A stretch of 64,000 nt of DNA from UBA961 sp014191195. GTDB lineage: Bacteria; Bacteroidota; Ignavibacteria; Kapaibacteriales; UBA961. The stretch lies in the NCBI GenBank assembly GCA_964204605.1, contig OZ123195.1, positions 1,302,001 through 1,366,000 of the forward strand, given 5' to 3'. Positions 8,851 to 17,931 of this stretch are shown in pieces (position 1 is the first letter of the stretch; every line of letters begins with the position of its first letter). A program made the position numbers and the translations under genes. The notes under the pieces are model-generated. The model saw only the letters and a program-made list of their open reading frames with translations. It was not told where the DNA came from and did no database searches.

Positions 8851-9502
8851 TTAATACTGGATTATTCTTTTTTCTTCTGGAAAGTATTTGAGAAACTCTT
8901 TCAATTTCTTTTTCTCTTCCTATAACGGGGTCAAGTTTCCCTTCTGATGCTAATTTTGTTAAATCTCTTCCAAAATTATCTAGTACAGGTGTCTTTTGCT
9001 TTTCTTGAACGGCAGGGCCTTTTGATGTAGACTTTAATTTTTCAGATTTAACAGAAGTGCTTTGACGTCCATTTATAATATTATCTAGTTCTTTTCTTAT
9101 GCTTTCATAACTTAAAGAGAACTGAGAAAGGATCTGAGCAGCTATATTATCATCATCTCTCAATAAAGCTAAGAGTAAATGTTCTGTTCCAATAACATCC
9201 GACTTATAAAGCTTTGCTTCAAGATATGTAATCTTTAATACTTTTTCAGCTTGTTTGGTTAAAGGAATATTACCTATGGTAAGAGTTCCAGAGCTTGATC
9301 TAATAGTATCTTCTATTGCCTTCTTTAACTTGAATAAATCAATATCCAAATTTCTTAATACTTTTACTGCAATACCTTCGCCTTCACGTATTATACCTAA
9401 CAGTAAATGTTCAGTGCCAATATAATCATGCCCTAAACGCAAGGCTTCTTCACGGCTTAAACGTATTACATCTTGAACTCTATTTGAAAAATTTCCTTCC
9501 AT
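8762..9502 (-). CDS. clpC: ClpC N-terminal fragment (Clp-N repeats to D1 Walker A)
   Basis: This is the upstream part of the split clpC gene, 246 codons from the ATG at 9502. It holds both Clp-N repeats (DYIGTEHLLLGIIREGEG and VIGTEHLLLALLRDDDN) and the first Walker A motif. After ~residue 229 it reads out of frame (RRLSVKNHGEE...) to an early stop. If the frameshift is real, this product would bind substrates or adaptors but lack ATPase activity. Confidence 0.75.
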   Translation of the reverse strand: MEGNFSNRVQDVIRLSREEALRLGHDYIGTEHLLLGIIREGEGIAVKVLRNLDIDLFKLKKAIEDTIRSSSGTLTIGNIPLTKQAEKVLKITYLEAKLYKSDVIGTEHLLLALLRDDDNIAAQILSQFSLSYESIRKELDNIINGRQSTSVKSEKLKSTSKGPAVQEKQKTPVLDNFGRDLTKLASEGKLDPVIGREKEIERVSQILSRRKKNNPVLIGEPGVGKTAIARRLSVKNHGEESFKSTI

Positions 9503-9797
9503 TTACGTTCTCCAATAATTAAGGAGATTATTTAGATTATGTTATATGTATTCATGCAAATTCTGATTGTAAACATATGCCTTAAAATATAGTTATCATA
9601 TATAGAAATGTGTATAGATAGCTATGAATTGTGTATACCTAAAGCAGTCAACTTTGCATGTTGGTTGGACGTGTTAAACTAAAGATTATTGCATCATATT
9701 GGCTTTTCTACAAGATTTTATTCTTTGAATATTTTCAAAAATGATATTAAATGATAGATTTGTAGATATTACTTTATATACTTTTCAGAATATATAA

Positions 9798-10598
9798 ATG
9801 ACTGATACTTTTTCAGATAAAGAATATTCATTAAGGATATTAGCAGAATCAGGCACAAGGTTTATAGTTGCTCATAGGGGATCTTCTGGAACTGCACCTG
9901 AGAACACGCTTATATCGTTACAAAAGGCAATTGACGCAGGTGCATCTGTCATTGAAGTAGATGTTCAATTGACTAAAGATAATCAAGTAGTATTACTTCA
10001 TGATCCTCATCTTGGAAGAACCACATCTGGCAAAGGATTAATAAGTAATTATACATATTCTGAATTACACTCTATTGATGCTGGTTCATGGTTTGATACA
10101 AAATACTCTGCAGAAAGAATACCTTTATTATACGAGGCAATTGAGCTTCTAAAAAAACATAAGATTTTTGTTAATATAGAGATAAAGCCTCCGCAACCTC
10201 AAGAAGATTTTAAAAAAAGGGTTGATGCAATTACCGATATAGTGATTCAAGCTCACATGTCAGAGGTAACTTTATTTGGATCCTTTCATCATCAGTCATT
10301 AGCATATTTAAAAAAAATATATCATAATCTTTATACTTCGGCTATTAATGTTCCTGGAGATAAAAGACTTCCTTCGGAGATTGCAAAAGAAATTAATTGT
10401 GATGCTTTTGTATGCTCTCTTAAAGAATTAAATCATAGACGAGATGATGATGCTTTTGCACATAAACTTATGATGGGTGTTTACAGTATAAATTCAGAGA
10501 AAGATTTTAAAAAAATCATGAAATATAATGCATGCGCCTTGGTATCTAATTTCCCTTCGAAATTGTCGGATTGGTTATCTCATTCACAAAAACATTAA
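9798..10598 (+). CDS. Glycerophosphodiester phosphodiesterase family protein
   Basis: This 266-residue TIM-barrel protein hydrolyses glycerophosphodiesters to glycerol-3-phosphate and an alcohol. The catalytic signature is clear: H26 and R27 in AHRGSSGTAPENT, E53 and D55 in VIEVDVQLT, and H68 in LLHDPHLG. No signal peptide is visible, so it is probably cytoplasmic like UgpQ. The start is the ATG at 9798, preceded by ~295 bp with no recognised element. The SemiSWEET gene follows after 65 bp in the same direction, so they may share a transcript. Confidence 0.9.
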   Translation: MTDTFSDKEYSLRILAESGTRFIVAHRGSSGTAPENTLISLQKAIDAGASVIEVDVQLTKDNQVVLLHDPHLGRTTSGKGLISNYTYSELHSIDAGSWFDTKYSAERIPLLYEAIELLKKHKIFVNIEIKPPQPQEDFKKRVDAITDIVIQAHMSEVTLFGSFHHQSLAYLKKIYHNLYTSAINVPGDKRLPSEIAKEINCDAFVCSLKELNHRRDDDAFAHKLMMGVYSINSEKDFKKIMKYNACALVSNFPSKLSDWLSHSQKH

Positions 10599-10663
10599 TC
10601 AGATTCTGTTTACAAGCATTATAGATTGATGATTTTTCCTCATTTTTTGGCATTATTAATTTC

Positions 10664-10927
10664 ATGATTATTATTTTTTTGATAGGATATACAGCTGCTT
10701 TTTGCTCTACTTTTGCTTTATTACCGCAAGTAATCAAAGTGTGGAAAACAAAGGAAACAGATCAATTATCTGCTGGCACTTTTACTATGATGTTTGCAGG
10801 TGCTATTCTTTGGCTATTATATGGTTTGTTAAGAGAAGATATCATCATCATGTTAGCAAATGGTGTTGCTCTCATTTTTATTGGTTTTATCTCATATATT
10901 AAATTGATCTATAATAAATCATCTTAA
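10664..10927 (+). CDS. SemiSWEET-type sugar transporter (PQ-loop)
   Basis: The protein has 87 residues and three hydrophobic helices, the size of one SemiSWEET triple-helix bundle. The first helix carries the PQ motif (P21-Q22 in LLPQVIKVWKTKETDQLS). SemiSWEETs act as homodimers and move mono- or disaccharides down their gradient across the inner membrane. It lies 13 bp upstream of a secreted alpha-glucosidase in the same orientation, so glucose released outside may be its substrate; that link is inferred. Confidence 0.9.
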   Translation: MIIIFLIGYTAAFCSTFALLPQVIKVWKTKETDQLSAGTFTMMFAGAILWLLYGLLREDIIIMLANGVALIFIGFISYIKLIYNKSS

Positions 10928-10940
10928 TTCTCAAAAAACA

Positions 10941-13856
10941 ATGCATTATCTCTTAAAGACAACTCTTCTCTTATCGGTGATGTGTATTCTTTGTAGTTCT
11001 GGATATGCCGGAGTTTCTGCAGTACATATATTTCCAGATAAACCAGGCCCGAACGATACTATTACCCTTATCTATTATGCAAATACAGGTAATCAGGCTT
11101 TAGAGCATTATCAATCTGATATTTTTATTCATACTGGTTTAATCACATCTACAAGTAGTTCTGCAACTTCTTGGAAACATATTATTGGTGAATGGGGAAC
11201 ATCAGATCAAAAAGTCAAAATGAATCGAATATCCGAAGACACATTTATGATAAGGATTCATCCTAGAAGTTTTTATTCTGTTCAATCTGATGAAGATATT
11301 GTAAAGATTGCTTGTGTTTTTAGAAATGCCGATGGCTCTATTGTTGGGAAGGATGAAAAAAATCAAGATTTTTTTATTGACTATCCTTCCGAAGAACTTA
11401 TTGATAATGATAAACAATCTTCAATGAATCTTCTTTATGATACATTACCATTTCCTATTCAGTATCAAAATTTTGAAGGTTATTTTCAAGATAGCAATGG
11501 CATAGTAGTACATCTTACAAAAGGGAAAATTTCTATACAAAGACTCCATAATAAGGCATTAAGAGTTAGCTTTTCAGAACAACCTCATCCACCATTACAC
11601 AATCCTTATGGAATAAAACCTATACCTTCTTCTATTCAATTTATCTCAATTGATTTTGGAGATTTTATGGAGTTTAGATCTTTTGATAATGAAATTATTT
11701 GCAAAGTGGATAAAAATCCTGTTCGATTATCTTTTATACACAATAAACAATTATTGCTAAGAGAGTTCAATGGTCTATTTGAACACCATCAAAATAAAGC
11801 TGTTTCATTTGAATTAAGTCCTGATGAATCAATTTTTGGTGGTGGATCTAGGGCATTACCATTAGATAAAAGAGGATATTCTTTTCCTTTATATAATACT
11901 GCTGTATATGGGTATTCTAATGGGGCTGAACAACTTAATGCAACTATTCCTTTTTTTATTTCAAATAAAAATTATGGACTCTATTTAGATACTTATGCAG
12001 CAGGTAGCGCAGATATTGGATTCAAAAATAAATCCATGATGAAATTTACTATAGAATCAGGAAGCTTATCTTATATAGTATTTTGGGGTGATTCATTTGC
12101 TGATATTGTATCATCTTTTACTGATTTATCAGGACATCAGCCTTTACCACCCATTTGGTCACTTGGATTTATTCAATCAAAATATGGTTATAAAAATCAA
12201 AATGAAGCAATTGACATTGTAAAAAAGTTTAAAAAAGCTCAGATCCCTTTAGATGCCTTAGTATTAGACTTATATTGGTTTGGGAAAAAAGAATTTATGG
12301 GAAATTTGGATTGGGATAATGAGCAATGGCCTAATCCGAAAGAAATGATTGCATCTTTTGATTCTCTTGGTGTTAAGACTATTCTGATTACAGAACCTTA
12401 TTTTATTAAAAGTTCTTCTCAATATTCTTATGCTTCTGATCATGATTATTTTGCAAAAAATGAATTTAATCAACCATATATTATTTCGGATTTTTGGGCG
12501 GGTCCAGCATCATTATTAGATATTTTCAATAATGACGCAAAAAAGTGGATGAGCTCATTGTATAAAAAACAATTATCTCTTAATGTTGGAGGTTGGTGGA
12601 GTGATTTGGGAGAGCCTGAAAATCATCCTAAAGAAATGGTACATACTTTAGGAAAAGCTCGTGAAGTACACAATTTATATTCAATGTTTTGGAGTGAAAT
12701 GCTTTGGGATGTTTATAAAGAATATGCACCTAAAACACGGCTATTCAATCTTTGTAGGGCAGGCTATACAGGTATGCAGCGCTATTCTACATTTCCTTCG
12801 TCTGGTGATATTCAAAGAAGTAATGAGGGTTTACAGGCGCAAATACCAATTATGCTTACAATGGGACTCAATGGTGTTGGTTATATGCATTCTGATTTAG
12901 GTGGATTTACTGGAGGCCCACAAAATGATGATTTATATATCCGATGGCTACAATTTGGAGCATTTTGTCCAATTATGAGGGCTCATGGCGAAGGCGTTCC
13001 ATCTGAACCTGTTAATTATCCAGATTCTGTACTTTCTATTGTTAGGGAGTATATTAAACTTAGAATTAGATTTCTTCCATATAATTATACTTTAGCATGG
13101 GAAAACTCACAAAAAGGATTTCCTTTAGCAAGGCCTATCTTTTGGAATGATATTGCTTATTCCAATTATACAGAAATTCAAGATGAATATCTGTGGGGTA
13201 ATAATATACTGATTGCACCTATTTTAGAGGCTGGAAAAAGAAAAAGAAATGTGATTCTTCCACATGGTAATTGGTTTGACTTTTGGAGTAATACCAAAAT
13301 TATTGGGAATAGTTCTTTAGATGTTTTGGCTCCTATTTCTGCTTTGCCAATATTTATTAAAGCAGGTACAATTCTTCCACTTACCAAAGAACTTGAGAAT
13401 ACACAGCAATATAAGGCCGATACTTTCTATGTTTTATACTATAGAGATACGACTGTAAAAGAGAATACTTTTGATTTATTTACCGATAATGGGAAAGATC
13501 CGATGTCTATGAAAGACAGCGCATTTAGACTGATTGAATTTAAAGCTATTGAGTCTAATTCTCATAAAGAAACTCAATTTTCAATTCAGTATAAGCAAGG
13601 GAAAGGATTTACTGGAGAGCCTTCTAAAAGGTCTTTTCACGTAAATTTTATCAATGTAGAGCATGCGCCTATATCTGTTAAAGCTAATAATATATTGATG
13701 AAGTTGGCTAAAGATGAAGGTTCATTCTTAAAAAGCAAAGTTCCAATTGCTTGGTATACAACAACTAAGAACAATAATAAAGTTGGAGAATTACACATTC
13801 GCTATTCAATGAATGGAGAAAAAGCACCAATTCTATCTATCGTTCATTCGAAATAA
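10941..13856 (+). CDS. Secreted glycoside hydrolase family 31 alpha-glucosidase
   Basis: The 971-residue protein begins with a signal peptide (MHYLLKTTLLLSVMCILCSSG). An N-terminal beta-sandwich region precedes the GH31 catalytic barrel. The nucleophile is D555 in GWWSDLGEP, and HSDLGGFTGG further on supplies the probable acid/base Asp. LDALVLDLYWFG is another typical GH31 strand. A C-terminal beta domain follows, with no T9SS sorting tail visible. GH31 enzymes release alpha-linked glucose or xylose from glycan ends, so a periplasmic or outer-surface role in alpha-glucan use is likely. It abuts the convergent ABC permease gene with a single base between. Confidence 0.92.
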   Translation: MHYLLKTTLLLSVMCILCSSGYAGVSAVHIFPDKPGPNDTITLIYYANTGNQALEHYQSDIFIHTGLITSTSSSATSWKHIIGEWGTSDQKVKMNRISEDTFMIRIHPRSFYSVQSDEDIVKIACVFRNADGSIVGKDEKNQDFFIDYPSEELIDNDKQSSMNLLYDTLPFPIQYQNFEGYFQDSNGIVVHLTKGKISIQRLHNKALRVSFSEQPHPPLHNPYGIKPIPSSIQFISIDFGDFMEFRSFDNEIICKVDKNPVRLSFIHNKQLLLREFNGLFEHHQNKAVSFELSPDESIFGGGSRALPLDKRGYSFPLYNTAVYGYSNGAEQLNATIPFFISNKNYGLYLDTYAAGSADIGFKNKSMMKFTIESGSLSYIVFWGDSFADIVSSFTDLSGHQPLPPIWSLGFIQSKYGYKNQNEAIDIVKKFKKAQIPLDALVLDLYWFGKKEFMGNLDWDNEQWPNPKEMIASFDSLGVKTILITEPYFIKSSSQYSYASDHDYFAKNEFNQPYIISDFWAGPASLLDIFNNDAKKWMSSLYKKQLSLNVGGWWSDLGEPENHPKEMVHTLGKAREVHNLYSMFWSEMLWDVYKEYAPKTRLFNLCRAGYTGMQRYSTFPSSGDIQRSNEGLQAQIPIMLTMGLNGVGYMHSDLGGFTGGPQNDDLYIRWLQFGAFCPIMRAHGEGVPSEPVNYPDSVLSIVREYIKLRIRFLPYNYTLAWENSQKGFPLARPIFWNDIAYSNYTEIQDEYLWGNNILIAPILEAGKRKRNVILPHGNWFDFWSNTKIIGNSSLDVLAPISALPIFIKAGTILPLTKELENTQQYKADTFYVLYYRDTTVKENTFDLFTDNGKDPMSMKDSAFRLIEFKAIESNSHKETQFSIQYKQGKGFTGEPSKRSFHVNFINVEHAPISVKANNILMKLAKDEGSFLKSKVPIAWYTTTKNNNKVGELHIRYSMNGEKAPILSIVHSK

Positions 13857-13857
13857 T

Positions 13858-14694
13858 TTATTCTTTTAATGCTCCAGCTGTTAAACCTTCAATTATTTTT
13901 TTACTAAAGAGAATAAACAATAATAATACCGGAATTGCAGAAATACTAGCGCCAGCCATAAGATGTCCCCAATCTATAGATTGACGTCCAATATAATATG
14001 CCAAGCCCACAGGCAATGTGCGCATTTCTGGTGAATTTGTAAATAAAAAGGGATAAAGGAATGAATTCCAACTTCCTAGAAATGTATAAATAGCTAATAC
14101 TGTTATAACGGGTTTACATAATGGCAATACTATTCTAAAAAAAATATAAAGTTCACCAGCTCCATCTATTCTTGCAGCATCTTCGATATCCGATGGTAAT
14201 GATTGTATAAATTGGCGCATAAGAAATACAGCAAAAGGCGCTAATATTCCTGGAACAATTAATGCCCAAAATGTATCAATCCAATCAAAAGCAACCATCA
14301 TTCTATACAGTGGAATCATTATTACTTGCTGTGGCACCATCATTAAACCCATAACTGATGCAAATAATATATGTTTCCAGGGGAAATCGTATCTAGCAAA
14401 AGCATAGCCACATAAAGATGCAAAAAATACATTACCAATCGTAACAATGATTGCTATCATTAATGAATTAACAAAATATCTACCAAATGTGTCAGTAATA
14501 AAGATATCTGCATAATTCTGAAAGGATGGCGTTTCTTGAAAGAATTGCAAAGGTGAAATGAACGATTCTGGATATTGAAATAAGGAATAAGCTAGCATTA
14601 TGATCATTGGAATAATCATAACAATAACTGTTGCTATTAATATTCCATTGATAATCAATGATGATACAATCTTATTATTTACTATGGGTTTCAC
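13858..14694 (-). CDS. Carbohydrate ABC transporter permease (MalG/UgpE type)
   Basis: This 278-residue inner-membrane protein has six predicted helices and the cytoplasmic EAA loop (EDAARIDGAGELYIFFRIVL) that contacts the ATPase. It matches MalG-type permeases, which work with a MalF-type partner, a binding protein and an ATPase. None of those partners is in the window, so it is an orphan here. The start is a GTG 11 bases after the kbl stop; an in-frame stop just upstream rules out an earlier start. It probably shares the kbl transcript. Its nearness to the GH31 gene may be coincidental. Confidence 0.88.
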   Translation of the reverse strand: MKPIVNNKIVSSLIINGILIATVIVMIIPMIIMLAYSLFQYPESFISPLQFFQETPSFQNYADIFITDTFGRYFVNSLMIAIIVTIGNVFFASLCGYAFARYDFPWKHILFASVMGLMMVPQQVIMIPLYRMMVAFDWIDTFWALIVPGILAPFAVFLMRQFIQSLPSDIEDAARIDGAGELYIFFRIVLPLCKPVITVLAIYTFLGSWNSFLYPFLFTNSPEMRTLPVGLAYYIGRQSIDWGHLMAGASISAIPVLLLFILFSKKIIEGLTAGALKE

Positions 14695-14705
14695 AATGAT
14701 TTCAA

Positions 14706-15911
14706 TTATTTAATGACGCCTAATTTTTTTCCAATCTTTTCAAATCCAGCAATTGCTTTATCTAAGTCTTCTTTTGTATGAGCAGCAGAAATCTGAACAC
14801 GAATTCTGGCTAATCCTTTTGGTACAACAGGAAAAAAGAAACCTACTACATAGATATTTTCTTCTAATAATTCTTTGGCAAATGTTTGAGCCAATACTGC
14901 ATCATAAAGCATAATCGGTACAATAGGATGCGTACCAGATTTAATATCAAAACCTAATGCTTCCATTTTTGAACGAAAATACTGTGTGTTTTCTTCTAAA
15001 GTGTCTCTTAATTGTGTAGTTGTGCTTAATACATTGAATATTTCAATTGATGCTCCAACTACAGAAGGAGGTAAAGAATTACTGAATAAATATGGACGTG
15101 AGCGCTGTCTTAATAAGTCGATTATTTCTTGACGTCCTGTAGTGAATCCACCAATTCCTCCGCCAAGTGCTTTGCCAAGTGTTCCAGTGATGATATCAAC
15201 GCGTCCGGTGGCATTACATAATTCTGTTACTCCTCTGCCTTTGGCACCCATAAATCCCATAGAATGACATTCATCTGTCATTACTAAAGCTCCATAAGCA
15301 TCTGCTAAATCACAAATTTTATCTAATGGCGCTATTGTTCCATCCATAGAGAAAACTGCATCTGTTGCAATCATAATAAATCGAGCATTTTCAGCTTTTG
15401 CTTGTTGTAATTTTTGTTCTAAATCAGCCATATCTGCGCATTTATAGCGATATCTTTTTGCTTTACATAAACGCACTCCATCGATAATAGAAGCATGATT
15501 AAGTTCATCTGAAATGATAGCATCTTGTTCGGTAAGCAATGGTTCAAATACTCCCCCATTTGCATCAAAACAAGCAGCATACAGGATAGTATCATCTGTA
15601 CCACAAAATTCTGCTATCTTCTTTTCTAATTCTCGATGGATATCTTGTGTTCCACAAATAAAGCGTACGCTAGACATCCCATAACCATGAGAATCTAGTG
15701 AGAGTTTTGCAGCTTCTATCACTTGGGGATGTGAAGATAAACCTAAATAATTATTAGAGCAAAAGTTTAATACTTTAGTATTTCTTCCAGCAACTTCAAT
15801 TTCTGGACCTTGTTCAGAAACAATAATTCTTTCTGATTTATAAAGTCCATTATCTTTAATGGTTGCAATTTCATTCTGTAAAAACTGTTGGAAAGTTCCG
15901 TACATATACAT
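14706..15911 (-). CDS. kbl: Glycine C-acetyltransferase (2-amino-3-ketobutyrate CoA ligase)
   Basis: A fold-type I PLP enzyme of about 401 residues. It cleaves 2-amino-3-oxobutanoate with CoA to glycine and acetyl-CoA in threonine breakdown. The PLP lysine is in TGTLGKALGGGIGGF, the phosphate-contact Asp/His in MTDECHSMGFMG, and NFCSNNYLGLSSHP is the typical N-terminal loop. BioF (8-amino-7-oxononanoate synthase) is a close relative, but the N-terminus and the DGVFSMDG-like stretch (TDAVFSMDGTIAPL) favour Kbl. I chose the ATG at 15911; a GTG lies one codon upstream and an ATG two codons downstream. No threonine dehydrogenase gene is nearby. Confidence 0.88.
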   Translation of the reverse strand: MYMYGTFQQFLQNEIATIKDNGLYKSERIIVSEQGPEIEVAGRNTKVLNFCSNNYLGLSSHPQVIEAAKLSLDSHGYGMSSVRFICGTQDIHRELEKKIAEFCGTDDTILYAACFDANGGVFEPLLTEQDAIISDELNHASIIDGVRLCKAKRYRYKCADMADLEQKLQQAKAENARFIMIATDAVFSMDGTIAPLDKICDLADAYGALVMTDECHSMGFMGAKGRGVTELCNATGRVDIITGTLGKALGGGIGGFTTGRQEIIDLLRQRSRPYLFSNSLPPSVVGASIEIFNVLSTTTQLRDTLEENTQYFRSKMEALGFDIKSGTHPIVPIMLYDAVLAQTFAKELLEENIYVVGFFFPVVPKGLARIRVQISAAHTKEDLDKAIAGFEKIGKKLGVIK

Positions 15912-15943
15912 CACTTATTTGGTTAAAAAGTAAAAAATATATA

Positions 15944-16459
15944 TTAAAATATTAAAAGAGTAGGTTTGGCGAACAACTTGATATCTGCAGTATCGGCGCA
16001 CTCTGATAATAACTGTTTAATTGTTTTGTTAAAAATAGGATGAATTCTATCGGGTGATATTTCTGTTAATGGTTGCAATACAAATGATCTCAGATGCATC
16101 CTTGGATGAGGAATTGCTATGTCTTCAGAATTCAATATACAATCTTCGAATAAAACTATATCTATATCAATCTCTCTTTCATGCCATTTTGGCCTTGATT
16201 GTCTGCCTATTGTATATTCTATACTTTTACATGTCTCAATAATGTGCTCAGGGCTTTTATCGGTATATCCACATATAGCACAATTAAGAAAAACCGGCTG
16301 ATTATTATAACCAACCGGTTCTGTTTCATATACTGATGAACATTGCATATCAGTGATAGATTCTGAAAGTAAAGATATTGCTTTTTGTATCGATGATAAT
16401 CTATCACCAAGATTAGCACCAATAGAAAAAGCTATAAATGATGTTGAATTAGAAGGCAT
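15944..16459 (-). CDS. folK: 2-amino-4-hydroxy-6-hydroxymethyldihydropteridine diphosphokinase
   Basis: FolK transfers pyrophosphate from ATP to 6-hydroxymethyl-7,8-dihydropterin in folate synthesis. The 171-residue protein shows the expected motifs: SIGANLGDR at the start, YETEPVGYNNQPVFLNCAI in the pterin-binding part, EIDIDIVLF for the metal-binding Asp pair, and IPHPRMHLRSFVL near the end. Its start lies inside the end of folB (11-base overlap), so the two folate genes are translationally coupled. Length and motifs are normal. Confidence 0.95.
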   Translation of the reverse strand: MPSNSTSFIAFSIGANLGDRLSSIQKAISLLSESITDMQCSSVYETEPVGYNNQPVFLNCAICGYTDKSPEHIIETCKSIEYTIGRQSRPKWHEREIDIDIVLFEDCILNSEDIAIPHPRMHLRSFVLQPLTEISPDRIHPIFNKTIKQLLSECADTADIKLFAKPTLLIF

Positions 16460-16835
16460 CTCTAGACATCGATCTTTCTACTTCTACATAATCTATTATA
16501 TGTCTAATAGGAACAGTCAACTTTCTTAATCTTACCGATAATTTTTCTATAGCCGAATATTTATCCATCAATTCACTAGCAATTTCATAGCTTAAAGTTT
16601 CTATTAAGCTATAAGAATCTCCATTTACTATTTCATTTATCGAATAGATGATTTCTTCATAATTCAATGCATTCTGTACATCATCACTTAGAACAGCAGT
16701 TTTATCAGAATAATATAAATCAATATCTACCTGATATCTACCGCCCAATGTTTGTTCTTCACTTCTTACACCATGATTAGCATAGAATTGTATATTATTG
16801 AGTGTTAATCGTGTTAAGCTTGATTGTTTGTTCAT
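16449..16835 (-). CDS. folB: Dihydroneopterin aldolase
   Basis: A 128-residue FolB protein, which converts dihydroneopterin to 6-hydroxymethyldihydropterin and glycolaldehyde, the step before FolK. Typical features are LNNIQFYANHGVRSEEQTLG near the start, VDIDLYYSD, NYEEIIYSINEIV and a late SLIETLSYEIA. It overlaps folK by 11 bases and lies 21 bases downstream of a lipoprotein gene on the same strand, so it may be carried on a longer transcript starting near 21.9 kb. Confidence 0.95.
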   Translation of the reverse strand: MNKQSSLTRLTLNNIQFYANHGVRSEEQTLGGRYQVDIDLYYSDKTAVLSDDVQNALNYEEIIYSINEIVNGDSYSLIETLSYEIASELMDKYSAIEKLSVRLRKLTVPIRHIIDYVEVERSMSRDAF

Positions 16836-16856
16836 AAAAATCCAATAAATAAAAAA

Positions 16857-17450
16857 TTAAAATCCCTGCTTTTGTATAAAGACACCTTTATCAACTTTTA
16901 CAAAGAAATCTTGATAAAATTTAGCATCCTCAACTTGATATACTTCTTTAGGATTTCCTACATTATCAAGAACTTTTACCTGAAAATTTGCTCGCACTTT
17001 TGTTTGCTTACCAAATTCAGAAATATTGACACTTGATTCAACAATTTTAATTTTACTATATGTTAAATCAGTACTATTTCTTGATCTATTTCTATCAATT
17101 CCTTTAAAAAATTCCGACCAAAAATCATTCGAATTACCTCGAGATTGAGATAGGTCTATCTCTTTTTGAGCTGTAAGTAATCCTAGATCCAATTGTGCAT
17201 TTTTGACAATAAAACCATCATCTTGTAAAACATTGATAACAGCTTTCATTATCAATTTTACATTATTTGTATCAAATTCTCTGGTTTGTACTTGCCTAGT
17301 TTGTAATTGCGTTTTTGGTGCATCTGGTGCTTGATATGTACTGACAATTGTACAGGCAGATATCATGCTTACAATTCCTATCAATGCAAGAATAAGTAAG
17401 GAATTGTTTTGCACTATGTTCTTGACTTTTTTATGAAGGTTATTATTCAT
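16857..17450 (-). CDS. Predicted lipoprotein of unknown function
   Basis: The protein has 197 residues. A hydrophobic segment (residues ~18-32) ends in a lipobox-like ISAC followed by T, so it is probably a lipoprotein. The mature part holds TREFDTNNVKLIMKAVINVL, then QDDGFIVKNAQLDLGLLTA, an alpha-beta pattern like a small periplasmic domain, then beta-rich sequence. I do not recognise a named function. It lies 35 bases downstream of another lipoprotein gene on the same strand, and the two probably act together in the envelope. Confidence 0.7.
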   Translation of the reverse strand: MNNNLHKKVKNIVQNNSLLILALIGIVSMISACTIVSTYQAPDAPKTQLQTRQVQTREFDTNNVKLIMKAVINVLQDDGFIVKNAQLDLGLLTAQKEIDLSQSRGNSNDFWSEFFKGIDRNRSRNSTDLTYSKIKIVESSVNISEFGKQTKVRANFQVKVLDNVGNPKEVYQVEDAKFYQDFFVKVDKGVFIQKQGF

Positions 17451-17485
17451 AACAGATCTCTTTTATATTGTTATAAATTAAACAC

Positions 17486-17896
17486 TTAAAACTTAGAGGC
17501 ATGATATGAGAATGATTTCACTTTACTGTTCGCATCAAATTTTATCACTACAGTTAATGTTCTTTGGGTTACTGCAGCAGCCCCAGATCTACTTCCAGAT
17601 GCATATAAAATCAGAAATAATCCACTTGAACTTTCTGAATATGATGCCTCTGTCGCTATTTTGTCAAATACCCATGTTTCATCCCCACCTTCATCTTTTG
17701 TAACAATATTAGGAGAACCCAATGCTTCAGCTACTTGTGCGCCACTCATTCCAACTTTAATTTCTTTTTGAACTTTTCCTACTGTTAAATCTTGTTCTTT
17801 AACCGAATGTAAATTTGAACGATGATCTACTGATGTGCAACCTGATGCTACAATGCTAATGATTGCGATGATAGCTAAACTTTTGATAATTTTCAT
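17486..17896 (-). CDS. BamE/SmpA-fold lipoprotein
   Basis: A 136-residue protein with a clear lipoprotein signal (MKIIKSLAIIAIISIVASGC, lipobox ASGC). The sequence VGKVQKEIKVGMSGAQVAEA followed by LGSPN and ETWVF matches the two-helix, beta-strand BamE/SmpA/OmlA-like fold, in which the helical Gly-Met-Ser-Gly turn and the Gly-Ser-Pro loop are typical. BamE belongs to the outer-membrane protein assembly machine, but this fold is used by several lipoproteins, so a Bam role is not assigned. It is followed by another lipoprotein gene. Confidence 0.75.
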   Translation of the reverse strand: MKIIKSLAIIAIISIVASGCTSVDHRSNLHSVKEQDLTVGKVQKEIKVGMSGAQVAEALGSPNIVTKDEGGDETWVFDKIATEASYSESSSGLFLILYASGSRSGAAAVTQRTLTVVIKFDANSKVKSFSYHASKF

Positions 17897-17931
17897 GATT
17901 TTTCTCCAAGAATTTGTAATAGTGAAAGAGA

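Larger units (their letters stand above)
6955..9502 (-). pseudogene. clpC: clpC, ATP-dependent Clp protease ATPase subunit, interrupted by a one-base frameshift
   Basis: Together the two frames encode a complete ClpC: tandem Clp-N repeats (residues ~1-145), AAA+ domain D1 with GEPGVGKT, a UvrB/UvrC-like coiled-coil middle region (EKIEAARADKNR onward), and D2 with GPTGVGKTELAK. ClpC unfolds proteins for degradation by ClpP. The frame breaks directly after the D1 Walker A motif: the minus strand reads ATT GCT A GAA GGC TTA, where the normal order is AIA-EGLA. Removing the extra base (T at 8815 on the plus strand) gives an uninterrupted protein of about 848 residues, a normal family length. It is either a real inactivating mutation or a sequence error; no long homopolymer is present there. 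Confidence 0.85.

Noticed and set aside
8456..8854. 132-codon plus-strand frame over clpC
   Set aside because: It is a shadow frame opposite a well conserved ClpC segment.
9503..9797. Possible RNA gene in the ~295-base gap before the phosphodiesterase gene
   Set aside because: I found no cloverleaf, known riboswitch core or terminator there.
13858..14694. Sugar ABC permease as part of the GH31/SemiSWEET uptake unit
   Set aside because: It is on the opposite strand, joined to kbl, and its partner permease, ATPase and binding protein are missing, so a shared role is not supported.
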